From Nostoc sp. UHCC 0302 (GTDB taxonomy: Bacteria; Cyanobacteriota; Cyanobacteriia; Cyanobacteriales; Nostocaceae), in contig NZ_CP151099.1 in the NCBI RefSeq assembly GCF_038096175.1, positions 6,302,001 through 6,366,000 on the forward strand: a DNA stretch of 64,000 bases. Direction: 5' to 3'. Position 1 is the stretch's first letter. Each line of letters begins with the position of its first letter. The position numbers and the translations under genes are program-made. The notes under the pieces are model-generated. The model searched no databases. It was not told the DNA's origin and saw only the letters and a list, made by a program, of their open reading frames with translations. Shown here piece by piece: positions 1 to 7,901 of the stretch.

Positions 1-3
1 ATA

Positions 4-1174
4 AGTAGGTAGGTGCCAAAAAAGTCAGCTATGTTAAGATATGTAAAGACTGATAATGCATCTACAAGGTAGTTGGTGTATGGGTGCGCGTTTAAGGGTA
101 TTTCTGACTCCTGAGCAAGACCAAACTTTACTAAATCTGAGAAAACAGGATGTACCACAGAAAGTCAAAGACAGGGCGGAAATAATCAGGCTAAATGCAC
201 ATGGTTGGTATGTAGAGAAGATAGCAGATCACTTTGATTGTCACAAAAAAACAGTCACAAAAGTTTTGCATCAATGGCAAAAACTGGGCACAGAAGGGCT
301 TTGGGAATCTCCTGGGCGAGGGGGGAAACCAAAGTGGCTTGAGGATGACATGATATTTTTAGAAGAATGCCTCAGAAACGAGCCACGCACATACAATAGT
401 TCTCAGTTAGCTTTGAAGTTGAAAACAGAACGCAACGTTGAGATGAGTGCCGACAGATTAAGACGGGTACTCAAAAAAAGGGGGTCGATTGGAAACGGAC
501 AAGGAAAAGCCATAAAGGAAAACAAGACCCAGTAGCACGAGCAAACAAGCAAGCAGACCTAGACATGTTGGAATTAGCTGCTGCCACTGGTGAAATAGAC
601 CTGAAATACCTAGACGAGTCAGGGTTCTGTATGTGGAGCGAACCTAGTTATACATATTACTTTAGAGGTGAGCAAAAACGGTTAGAACAGACTAAACGCC
701 GTGGTCGCAGATTAAGTATTATCGGGCTTCTCCAACCTTTAATCAGTTTTGTTTACGGTTTAGTTATCGGTGGTGTTGACCGTAAATCTTATATAGAAAT
801 GATGGAGAAAGAAGCCAAACAAGCCCAAGAAACTGGACGTATCAGCGTGATTGTGCAAGATAACGGGCCAATACATCGCTGCCAAGAAGTTCAACAATTG
901 TGGAAAAAATGGGAAAGTCAGGGTTTGTACATCTTTTTTCTCCCGAAATATTGCTCAGAAATGAATCCAATTGAATTGGAATGGCAACATCTCAAGAAAG
1001 ATGAGTTATCCGGGCAAGCATTTGATGATGAGCTAGATCTCGCTTACGCCGTCATCAATGGTGTTCAAGCTAGAGGAAAAAAAAACAATCACAACACACA
1101 TCGTGTAAAATTTAGCTCTAGATTATCAACTTAAGATTTTGTTACATAGTAGAAAATTTCGGTGCCTACCTACT
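4..1174 (+). mobile_element. IS630-type insertion sequence, copy 1 (1171 bp)
   Basis: Complete element flanked by TA at 2-3 and 1175-1176, the target duplication expected of the IS630/Tc1-mariner superfamily. The imperfect terminal inverted repeats read AGTAGGTAGGTGCC at the left end and AGTAGGTAGGCACC on the opposite strand at the right end. Inside is one transposase in two reading frames. A second copy in the same orientation lies at 55155-56325; the two encode identical proteins and look identical by eye, so movement was recent. Confidence 0.93.
56..1134 (+). CDS. IS630 family transposase, made by -1 frameshift (copy 1)
   Basis: DDE transposase for the surrounding element. The first frame (to 535) carries the N-terminal helix-turn-helix domains (motif HFDCHKKTVTKVL). 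The second frame (to 1134) carries the catalytic core: D in LDESGF, D in VIVQDNGPIHR and E in EMNPIELEW. The frames join at seven A's (473-479): reading CTC AAA AAA then slipping back one base gives AAG GGG GTC and continues KGVDWKRTRKSHKG into the second frame with no stop. This suggests programmed -1 frameshifting rather than decay, since the second copy has the same arrangement. The likely start is ATG at 80 (MGARLRVFLTPEQ), about 10 nt after AAGG; an upstream ATG at 56 is possible. The fused product is about 350 residues, normal for the family. Confidence 0.88.
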
Positions 1175-1598
1175 TACCTATTGGCTGCTGATTAGTCGCG
1201 CCTAACTCATCTAAATAGATTCGCTGCACTTGGTCGCTGTTGAGAAATATTCGATGAGTTTTTTGATCCCTTGGTTCTAGAGAGCGTGATGAAAAAATTA
1301 CCACACAGAACCAGTCATCGTACTGAGAACGATTCCGGTTCAGGTACATCAGCGACTCGGTAAAGAACCGATGGTAGAGGGCTTCATCCTTTTGGAATTG
1401 AACTTCAGCAAAAAAGATCACCTTAGATATTGCATCCTCTGGAGGTAAAAACACACCATCCATGCGAAAAGCGGTTTCTTTGACTTCAACTGATTCAAAT
1501 CGATAGTTTTGCCTTTGCAGAGGAGGATTATCAACCAGTTCAAAGAGTAACCCAGGAAAGCGCTTAAAAATTTGATAGTAAATGGAGTCTCGTTTCAC
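1170..1598 (-). pseudogene. DUF2887/Rpn-family protein, 3' end cut off by the IS
   Basis: The first ~140 residues match the PD-(D/E)XK Rpn/DUF2887 family common in cyanobacteria (start MKRDSIYYQIFKRFPG; core MDGVFLPP, FAEVQFQKDEALYHRFFTE). Family members run to roughly 250-300 residues. The frame leaves chromosomal DNA at the TA next to the insertion sequence, and the TAG stop is supplied by the IS end. Across the pre-insertion junction the frame would read ...QQPIG then an ATN codon (Ile), so the gene was interrupted in frame. The missing 3' part should lie left of the window. It probably lacks full activity. Confidence 0.8.
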
Positions 1599-1627
1599 TA
1601 CTTCATCCTAAAATTCTCTCGTTATCC

Positions 1628-1654
1628 GTAGGCGTAGCCCGTCGTAGACATCGC
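1628..1654. repeat. 27-bp dispersed short repeat (copy A)
   Basis: The 27 bases from GTAGGCG to ACATCGC occur again, exactly, at 16991-17017 inside a coding sequence. It is one of the short GC-rich dispersed repeats typical of Nostocales genomes. Confidence 0.75.
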
Positions 1655-1655
1655 G

Positions 1656-1721
1656 GATTACGACCAAGCCATAAAGATTAATCCTAACTTGGCTGAAGCT
1701 TATGCTAATCAAGGTGTATAA
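1656..1721 (+). pseudogene. Tetratricopeptide-repeat gene fragment
   Basis: A 21-codon open stretch reads DYDQAIKINPNLAEAYANQG followed by V and TAA. This is a near-perfect TPR helix A/B consensus (YDQAIKINPNLAEAY). It has no start codon and directly follows the 27-bp dispersed repeat, so it looks like the last scrap of a deleted TPR gene. No other gene is seen between 1599 and 1849. Confidence 0.6.
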
Positions 1722-1849
1722 CTCCTTGTCAAATAACTGTGATCGCATCGCAACTTCCACTTTTCGTTCACTGATTTGGAGCGGGTAGGGTTTATCTTTA
1801 TTTAAAGAGAGAGAGATTAAATCCTAATAAACCATACGAAAAAGTAGCT

Positions 1850-3274
1850 ATGGCAAGCGGTGAACTATTTGATACCGAAACAAAATCCCTATCTGTGCCG
1901 AAAGTCAATCTGCTAACCATGTTTCGGCTGAGTTTATTTCAAATGGGTTTGGCTATGATGTCCATTTTGACTCTGGGGGTACTCAACAGAGTCATGATTC
2001 AGGAAATAGCAATTCCGGCGACGCTGGTATCTGTAGTCCTAGCACTACCTTTATTTGTTTCTCCTTCCCGCGTCTGGTTTGGTCAGATTTCCGATGCTAA
2101 ACCGCTATGGGGTTCCCACCGCACAGCTTATGTTTGGGTGGGAGCAGCAGTATTTGCGATCGCCTCATTTTTAGCTGTACAAGTGATATGGCAACTAAAT
2201 ATTGCAGCTAGTAATCCTGGTGGCTGGGCATGGACAGCTCAAACAATTGGCTGGATAGCACTTCTGTCGCTGATTTTCGCTGTATACGGGCTAGGAATTT
2301 GTGCTAGCAGTACCGCCTTTGCTGCTTTATTAGTAGATATATCTGAAGAAGACAACCGTTCTAAAGTCGTCGGCGTTGTTTGGTCGATGTTGATGGTGGG
2401 GATTATTGTTGGGGCAATTATCAGTTCCAAGTTGCTAACACCAGATGCAACAGCAGCAACTTTACAGGCTTCCGTCAACAGATTATTTATTATTGTTCCA
2501 GCAATTGTATTTGGGTTGGCATTCGTTGCGACAATAGGCGTAGAAAAAAAGTACTCCCAATACTTAACCCGTTCCACAGTAGCGAACCGAGAAGATAGCA
2601 TCACTTTGGGCAATGCTTGGGCAATCTTGACAGCTAGTCCGCAAACGGGTTTATTTTTCACCTTTTTACTGGTGATGACTGTTAGCTTGTTTATGCAAGA
2701 CCCAATTTTAGAACCTTACGCGGGTCAAGTGTTTAAAATGCCCTTGGCTGAAAGCACTAAATTGAATGCTTTTTACGGAATAGGTATATTAATCGCCTAC
2801 GGTGTGACTGGCTTTTTCGTTGTGCCACGTTTGGGTAAGCGCAGAACTGCACGCTTGGGCTGTGTTTTGGTAGCATTTGCAGCCGGATTGCTAGCTTTAT
2901 CGGGATTTTCTGCTAATCCAGCCTTCCTGAAACTAGGTTTAGTCTTATTCGGTTTAGCCGCAGGTTTCTTAACTACAGCAGCAATTAGTTTAATGTTGGA
3001 TCTCACAGCAGCAGAAGCCGCAGGTACATTTATTGGCGCATGGGGATTAGCGCAGTCTATCTCCAGGGGAGTGGCAGTAGTTATAGGCGGAACTATATTA
3101 GATGTGGGTCGTAAGCTACTACCCAATCTGGTGCTAGCTTATGGACTAGTATTTGCCCTAGAAGCTGTGGGGATGGTGCTGTCGATTTGGTTTCTCAATC
3201 GAGTCAATGTAGTGGAATTTCAAACAAGCACCAAACAAGCGATCGCTTCTGTTTTAGAAAGTGATCTAGACTAA
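1850..3274 (+). CDS. PucC/LhaA-family major facilitator (BCH2-type) membrane protein
   Basis: A 474-residue protein with about 12 hydrophobic segments. The motif LFVSPSRVWFGQISDAKPLWGSHRTAYVW in the first third and the conserved glycine-rich MFS segments mark the PucC/LhaA/BCH2 group. In purple bacteria PucC and LhaA help assemble light-harvesting complexes and may carry (bacterio)chlorophyll; cyanobacterial members are thought to act in thylakoid chlorophyll-protein handling, but the substrate is not settled. Start ATG is followed by ASGELFDTETKS; no strong ribosome site is visible. It lies 70 bp before the inositol-phosphatase-like gene and upstream of chlG, which supports a pigment role by inference only. 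Confidence 0.85.
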   Translation: MASGELFDTETKSLSVPKVNLLTMFRLSLFQMGLAMMSILTLGVLNRVMIQEIAIPATLVSVVLALPLFVSPSRVWFGQISDAKPLWGSHRTAYVWVGAAVFAIASFLAVQVIWQLNIAASNPGGWAWTAQTIGWIALLSLIFAVYGLGICASSTAFAALLVDISEEDNRSKVVGVVWSMLMVGIIVGAIISSKLLTPDATAATLQASVNRLFIIVPAIVFGLAFVATIGVEKKYSQYLTRSTVANREDSITLGNAWAILTASPQTGLFFTFLLVMTVSLFMQDPILEPYAGQVFKMPLAESTKLNAFYGIGILIAYGVTGFFVVPRLGKRRTARLGCVLVAFAAGLLALSGFSANPAFLKLGLVLFGLAAGFLTTAAISLMLDLTAAEAAGTFIGAWGLAQSISRGVAVVIGGTILDVGRKLLPNLVLAYGLVFALEAVGMVLSIWFLNRVNVVEFQTSTKQAIASVLESDLD

Positions 3275-3344
3275 ATTGGCAATTTCATCAGCCAAAACCT
3301 GAATCTACCTATCTTGGCTCAGGGGAGCCTTTATGTAAGAATTA

Positions 3345-4151
3345 ATGAGTGATTTTTGGACAACAATTCTTGATTTTGCCCAAACTACCACTACCAGAGT
3401 GGGAAAGCAATTAATGCAGGATTTTGGGCAAGTGCAGGCTTTACAAAAAGCTGATGGCAGTTTAGTAACGAAAGCAGATAAATGGGCAGATCAGGAAATT
3501 CGGGATGCGATCGCTTCTCATTTTTCTGGTTACGGAATTTTGACTGAAGAGAGCGATCAGTCTTTTCCTGGTACAGAATGGTGCTGGGTAATTGACCCAT
3601 TAGATGGTACAACCAACTTTACCCGTGGTATTCCCATCTGGTCAATTTCTCTAGGTTTACTGTATCAAGGCACACCCATCTTTGGTTATGTTTACTTACC
3701 AACACTAGATCAAGCTTTTCATGGTTTCTGGGCTGGTTCATCTGGGTTAACAGTGCCAACCGGAGCATTTCTCAATCATCATCCCATCCACGCCAGTGTT
3801 GATAATCCCAGCAACAATCACTTTTTTAACCTCTGTTCTCGCAGCACTGGAGTGATTCAAAACGGCTTTCCCTGCAAAATTCGAATGCTGGGTGTAGCTA
3901 GCTATAACTTTCTCACAGTTGCTACTGGAGCTACTTTAGGTGGAATTGAGGCGACACCAAAAGTTTGGGACTTAGCAGGGGCTTGGGTAATTGTCCAAGC
4001 TGCTGGCGGCGTTTGGAAATCGCTTAAGTCAGACCCGTTTCCATTATTAGCAGGAGAAGATTATAGCGATCGCTCTTTTCCCACCCTTGTAGTTAGTCGC
4101 CCAGAATTGCTGCAAACTTTTACACCCTATCTCAAAAATGTAAAAATTTAA
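3345..4151 (+). CDS. Inositol monophosphatase family protein
   Basis: A 268-residue member of the Li+-sensitive, Mg2+-dependent phosphatase family (IMPase/FBPase/CysQ fold). The metal-binding motifs are present: EES near residue 69, DPLDGTTNF near 84-92 and WDLAGAW near 208. The substrate cannot be told from sequence: inositol-1-phosphate, histidinol phosphate and PAP are all hydrolysed by relatives. Length is normal. It stands alone on the plus strand with the PucC-like gene upstream and may be co-transcribed with it. Confidence 0.87.
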   Translation: MSDFWTTILDFAQTTTTRVGKQLMQDFGQVQALQKADGSLVTKADKWADQEIRDAIASHFSGYGILTEESDQSFPGTEWCWVIDPLDGTTNFTRGIPIWSISLGLLYQGTPIFGYVYLPTLDQAFHGFWAGSSGLTVPTGAFLNHHPIHASVDNPSNNHFFNLCSRSTGVIQNGFPCKIRMLGVASYNFLTVATGATLGGIEATPKVWDLAGAWVIVQAAGGVWKSLKSDPFPLLAGEDYSDRSFPTLVVSRPELLQTFTPYLKNVKI

Positions 4152-4366
4152 TCTGCTGCTCTGCTGCTGGGAAACAGTTATTTTGTCAACCAGCTTGATG
4201 AGTAGTAGTTTAAACTACATTAAACTGAATAAAACCGCAATATAACAAGCGGTTTAGTATAAATAAAAGTTGCATCATCCTGATTTGAGTGCGAAATCAG
4301 TGTAGTTACTCATTTACATAGTGTTGTAACTTGCATAACACTGGTTAACTTAGTATAAACAATTTT

Positions 4367-4918
4367 ATGTTGGCTAATTTAGATATAATTCGAGAGTTTG
4401 TACAAAAATCTATCCAGAAAAAAGAAATTCTATTAGCAAACTCTTCTTTGACAGCGCAAACAGTATATAAAACTAATCAACTGTCAGCAAAAACTGAAGG
4501 CATAATTGCCACAGCCCAACTATCTAATGCACAATCCGAATTCTTGATTCTTGCCACCTCATCCCATTGGGAATTGATAAATCAGACATTAGCAGAATAC
4601 AATTATCTCCTCAAAGGAGAAATAAATAGTCGTGGTTTCTATCAATATCAATACTGTCAAGTTCCCAAGGGTTACCAGATGCAGTGTACTAAATCTGTCA
4701 TGCTATGGCGAGCTTGGTGGAAATATCGTAAGTATGCTTTACGCCCAGGAATCCCATTGGAACTTTTGATCAGGACACGGGATTCATGGTATCCAATTAG
4801 AGATTTAATGATTAGTGATGGGCTTCTCTATATAAAAACTTTAGGAAGTGAGATAGCACTTAGCTCAGAGGATTTAGTTACTTGGTTAAGCAAAGTTGAG
4901 GTAAGTTCTCCAAAATAA
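4367..4918 (+). CDS. Hypothetical protein, 183 aa
   Basis: No family is recognised with confidence. The protein is soluble with no signal peptide or membrane segment. It has a Trp/Tyr/Arg-rich middle (LWRAWWKYRKYALRPG, ~122-137) followed by a beta-rich stretch (LELLIRTRDSWYPIRDL). The layout resembles small cyanobacterial proteins of unknown role. It starts at ATG after an AT-rich leader (214-bp gap from 4152, with no other gene seen). No operon partner is evident; the next gene starts about 130 bp downstream. Confidence 0.65.
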   Translation: MLANLDIIREFVQKSIQKKEILLANSSLTAQTVYKTNQLSAKTEGIIATAQLSNAQSEFLILATSSHWELINQTLAEYNYLLKGEINSRGFYQYQYCQVPKGYQMQCTKSVMLWRAWWKYRKYALRPGIPLELLIRTRDSWYPIRDLMISDGLLYIKTLGSEIALSSEDLVTWLSKVEVSSPK

Positions 4919-5046
4919 AGGAGAATCGGGCATGAAGGAGATGGGAAGACATACAGAGGAGCAGAGGAAGAAATAGCTGATTTCTAGCTCCTAACTTCTG
5001 ATGATTGTCTCCTACACTGAGATAAATGACTTTTGCGAGGGGTTTG

Positions 5047-6000
5047 ATGAAAGGACTCTGGCTTGAAAACAAGCAATTACAACTACGTACAGACATTCCT
5101 ATTCCAGAACCACCACCGGGAGAAGCCTTGGTACGTGTCCTACGTGCGGGTATCTGTAACACTGACTTGGAACTACTCAGAGGCTACTATCCCTATACTG
5201 GTATTTTAGGTCATGAATTTGTGGGTGTTGTCGAACAAGGGCCAGAACATCTAATTAACCAACGTGTAGTTGGCGAAATTAATGCTGTTTGCGGGTATTG
5301 TCGCTTTTGTCGCAGTGGACAACCGACTCACTGTGAAAATCGCACTGTTCTTGGGATAGTCAACCGCCACGGAGCCTTTGCGGAGTATCTCTGTTTACCA
5401 GACAAAAACTTGCATCCTGTACCTGATAATGTGCCGACAGAAGTAGCAACTTTTACCGAACCTTTAGCAGCAGCTCTAGAAATTCAGCAGCAAGTACCGT
5501 TGCATCCAGGTAACCAAGTGCTTGTGATTGGAGATGGCAAATTAGGGCAATTAGTAGCGCAGACATTAGCCTTAACTGGCTGCGAAATCTTGGCTGTAGG
5601 GCGTCATCCAGAGAAACTCGCTCACTTAGAAGCAAGAGGTATTAAAACGAGTCTAGCCGATGGTGTAATAGATAGAGCCTTTGATGTAGCAGTAGAGTGT
5701 ACTGGCAATCCAGAAGGATTTGCGATCGCCCGCCGTGCCTTGCGTTCTCGTGGCACGCTAGTACTTAAAAGTACCTATGCTGGTAATCTCAGCTTAGATG
5801 CTTCCTCCTTGGTGGTAGACGAAATTACTCTCATTGGCTCTCGTTGCGGCCCCTTTCCCCCTGCACTTCAACTGCTAGCCACAGGACAAGTAGACGTACA
5901 GCCTTTGATTCATGTCAGCTACTCGCTCATTGAAGGTCTTGCAGCTTTTGAACAAGCTCAAAGTCGGGGAGTTTTAAAGGTTTTATTAGAGATTAGTTAG
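5047..6000 (+). CDS. Zinc-dependent alcohol dehydrogenase (MDR family)
   Basis: Medium-chain dehydrogenase/reductase of about 317 residues. Catalytic zinc ligands are visible in AGICNTD and GHEF. The structural zinc site is CGYCRFCRSGQPTHC, with four cysteines. The Rossmann glycine motif is VIGDGKLGQL. The family oxidises alcohols or polyols with NAD(P)+; the exact substrate is unknown, and threonine/sorbitol dehydrogenase relatives look similar. ATG at 5047 (MKGLWLENKQ) is preferred because GAGGGG lies about 8 nt upstream; an in-frame ATG at 5026 would add seven residues. Confidence 0.87.
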   Translation: MKGLWLENKQLQLRTDIPIPEPPPGEALVRVLRAGICNTDLELLRGYYPYTGILGHEFVGVVEQGPEHLINQRVVGEINAVCGYCRFCRSGQPTHCENRTVLGIVNRHGAFAEYLCLPDKNLHPVPDNVPTEVATFTEPLAAALEIQQQVPLHPGNQVLVIGDGKLGQLVAQTLALTGCEILAVGRHPEKLAHLEARGIKTSLADGVIDRAFDVAVECTGNPEGFAIARRALRSRGTLVLKSTYAGNLSLDASSLVVDEITLIGSRCGPFPPALQLLATGQVDVQPLIHVSYSLIEGLAAFEQAQSRGVLKVLLEIS

Positions 6001-6020
6001 CAGTCAGAAGTCAGGGATAG

Positions 6021-6041
6021 TTGACAGTTGACAGTTGACAG
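6021..6041. repeat. Heptamer tandem repeat (TTGACAG x3)
   Basis: Three perfect copies of TTGACAG follow the dehydrogenase stop codon, with degenerate relatives around them. Heptameric short tandem repeats of this kind are common between Nostoc/Anabaena genes. Confidence 0.75.
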
Positions 6042-6109
6042 GAGTCGGGAGTCAGAAGATGAAAACCTTTCTTCCTATGCCCCACGCCCTATCCCCAGCG
6101 CCCCATTAC

Positions 6110-6397
6110 CTAATACCAATAAGGATTTGTCTTAGGCTGATAGTCAATACAATTGATAGCTTCTTCTGTATTTGCACTGGAGGGGTGTACGGTACATTTG
6201 AGACGGTAATCGTCAGTGAAAAATTGGCAGTTAGTACAGGGAATTTGATGCATTTGCTTGGCTGTGGTAACAGTATCTCGCGCCGTCGTCCATAGACTCA
6301 AAACAACGAGAATAACTACAGTCCAAGCAACAATAAAGGAAATAGGGACTATTAAAGGTTGAATCCCATGAATAAGGAAAGATATTAATTCCAGCAC
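6110..6397 (-). CDS. Small membrane protein with a four-cysteine tail
   Basis: A 95-residue protein. Residues ~8-36 form a hydrophobic segment (IQPLIVPISFIVAWTVVILV). A soluble tail follows with CTNC, a lone C in LKCTVHP and a fourth C in NCIDY. The cysteine spacing suggests a metal site or a disulfide pair, but no named family is recognised. It lies about 190 bp downstream of chlG on the same strand and could be read with it. The overlapping plus-strand frame lacks such features and is judged a shadow. Confidence 0.65.
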   Translation of the reverse strand: MLELISFLIHGIQPLIVPISFIVAWTVVILVVLSLWTTARDTVTTAKQMHQIPCTNCQFFTDDYRLKCTVHPSSANTEEAINCIDYQPKTNPYWY

Positions 6398-6589
6398 GGT
6401 ATATCCTGATATTTAATTAGGAGGTAAAAGTATATTAACTCCTAACTCCTAACTCTTAACTTCTCACTACAGAAGTATAAATTTAGTAGTGTCTGGTTAA
6501 TGCTAAATTATGAGCCTGAAGATTCCAAACTTTTCTGTTCAAGAATAAGTAACAATTAGAAAAATCTTCAAGCAGTTAGCACTATTTTG

Positions 6590-7636
6590 TTAAATGCCAG
6601 CATGACCCAATGCTAAGCCAGCGACGAGCATTCCTAGAACAAGGAATGGTTGAGCGCTGGCTTGATACTTAACGTCATTCTTCACAGGATCACGCAGAAA
6701 ATACATATCCTGCAAAGTGATTTGTGGAATGATTAAGAGTACTAGTATTGCTGCATACAAATTCTCATGAATACTAACGAGATATGCAGCAATCAATCCT
6801 TGAAATAAATCAATTGTCACTACACAAATCCATGCTGCGGTGGTGATCCCGAACATGACTGGTAATGACTTTAATCCTAACTGGCGATCACCTTCTACAC
6901 TCTTAAAGTCATTGACAATGGCAATTCCTAATCCAGCTAGGCTGTAGAACATTGTCAGGATCACAATTGTAGAACTTAAATCACCAAACAAAGCGTGTCC
7001 TGTACACCAAGGCAGGGTGATATAGCTTGCGCCCAAAGCATAGCTCCCCAGCCAGCCGTTTTGCTTAAGTTTTAAGGGAGGTGCAGAATAAATATAGGCA
7101 ATGAAAGAGCCGATAATGGCGATTGATGTAATTGTGGGAAATTCATGACCAGCCCACACATCTAGCCCAAATGCCAGAGCAATACCAGCAATAAGTAATA
7201 CCCAAATTTGAGTAATTACCTGTGGTAGAGAAATTGCTCCAGAAGGAATAGGGCGATAGGGTTCATTGATGGCATCGATTTCGCGATCATAGTAATCATT
7301 GAGAATTTGGGTGTAACCCGTCATCAATGGCCCAGCAAGCAGCATACAGGTAGCTACCTTCAAGACATTTTCCAATGTCCAGGTATAGTTACCAGAAGAA
7401 GCCGCACCGCAGACCACACCCCAAATGAGGGGAATCCAGGTGATGGGCTTCATCAGTTGCAAACGAATTTTCCAAACTGAAGTTTCTCCAGGTGCTGCGC
7501 CTTTCATCCCTAGCAGTTGCCTAGTTTTAGCACTGCGATCGGTTATGGCTGTCACTTCCTCACCGGGATTAATTGCTTCTGAGTCTAATGCCTCAGCTTG
7601 GTTTGAGTTTGGGGTAATAGGAGTCGATTCTGACAT
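6590..7636 (-). CDS. chlG: Chlorophyll synthase
   Basis: A 348-residue UbiA-family prenyltransferase that esterifies chlorophyllide with phytyl (or geranylgeranyl) diphosphate, the last step of chlorophyll a synthesis, in the thylakoid membrane. The first Asp-rich motif is in LNDYYDREIDAINEPYRPIPSG and the second in IVNDFKSVEGDRQLGLKSLPV. Both are diagnostic for ChlG/BchG. About eight to nine membrane helices follow a ~60-residue soluble N-terminus. Length fits cyanobacterial ChlG. Upstream on the same strand is the Get3d-like ATPase gene, with a repeat-filled 265-bp gap. Confidence 0.96.
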   Translation of the reverse strand: MSESTPITPNSNQAEALDSEAINPGEEVTAITDRSAKTRQLLGMKGAAPGETSVWKIRLQLMKPITWIPLIWGVVCGAASSGNYTWTLENVLKVATCMLLAGPLMTGYTQILNDYYDREIDAINEPYRPIPSGAISLPQVITQIWVLLIAGIALAFGLDVWAGHEFPTITSIAIIGSFIAYIYSAPPLKLKQNGWLGSYALGASYITLPWCTGHALFGDLSSTIVILTMFYSLAGLGIAIVNDFKSVEGDRQLGLKSLPVMFGITTAAWICVVTIDLFQGLIAAYLVSIHENLYAAILVLLIIPQITLQDMYFLRDPVKNDVKYQASAQPFLVLGMLVAGLALGHAGI

Positions 7637-7702
7637 AAGTTTTACTTATGAAAAGGCCGTTAGTAGTGCTGAGTGCTGAGTTCTGAGTGCTGAGTTCTGT
7701 TA

Positions 7703-7785
7703 GCGGAAGCGGGGCGTTTAGCCCGTGCTGAGTTCTGAGTTCTGTGAGCGGAAGCGGGGCGTTTAGCCCGTGCTGAGTTCTGAGT
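7703..7785. repeat. Direct repeat, two copies spaced 45 bp
   Basis: A 38-bp sequence beginning GCGGAAGCGGGGCG and containing GTTTAGCCCGTGCTGAG occurs at 7703-7740 and 7748-7785. The same sequence is present in inverted orientation at 35247-35280, so it is a dispersed family. Heptamer-like stretches (GAGTCAA, CAGTCAC) fill 7786-7895. No gene is seen in 7637-7901. Confidence 0.85.
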
Positions 7786-7901
7786 CAAGAGTCAAAAGTC
7801 AAGAGTAAGTTATTTCTCCCATGCTCCCCTGCCCCCCTGCTCCCTCCTCCCTCATCTCCCCAGTCACCAGTCACCAATCCCCAGCCCCCAATACCCATAA
7901 C

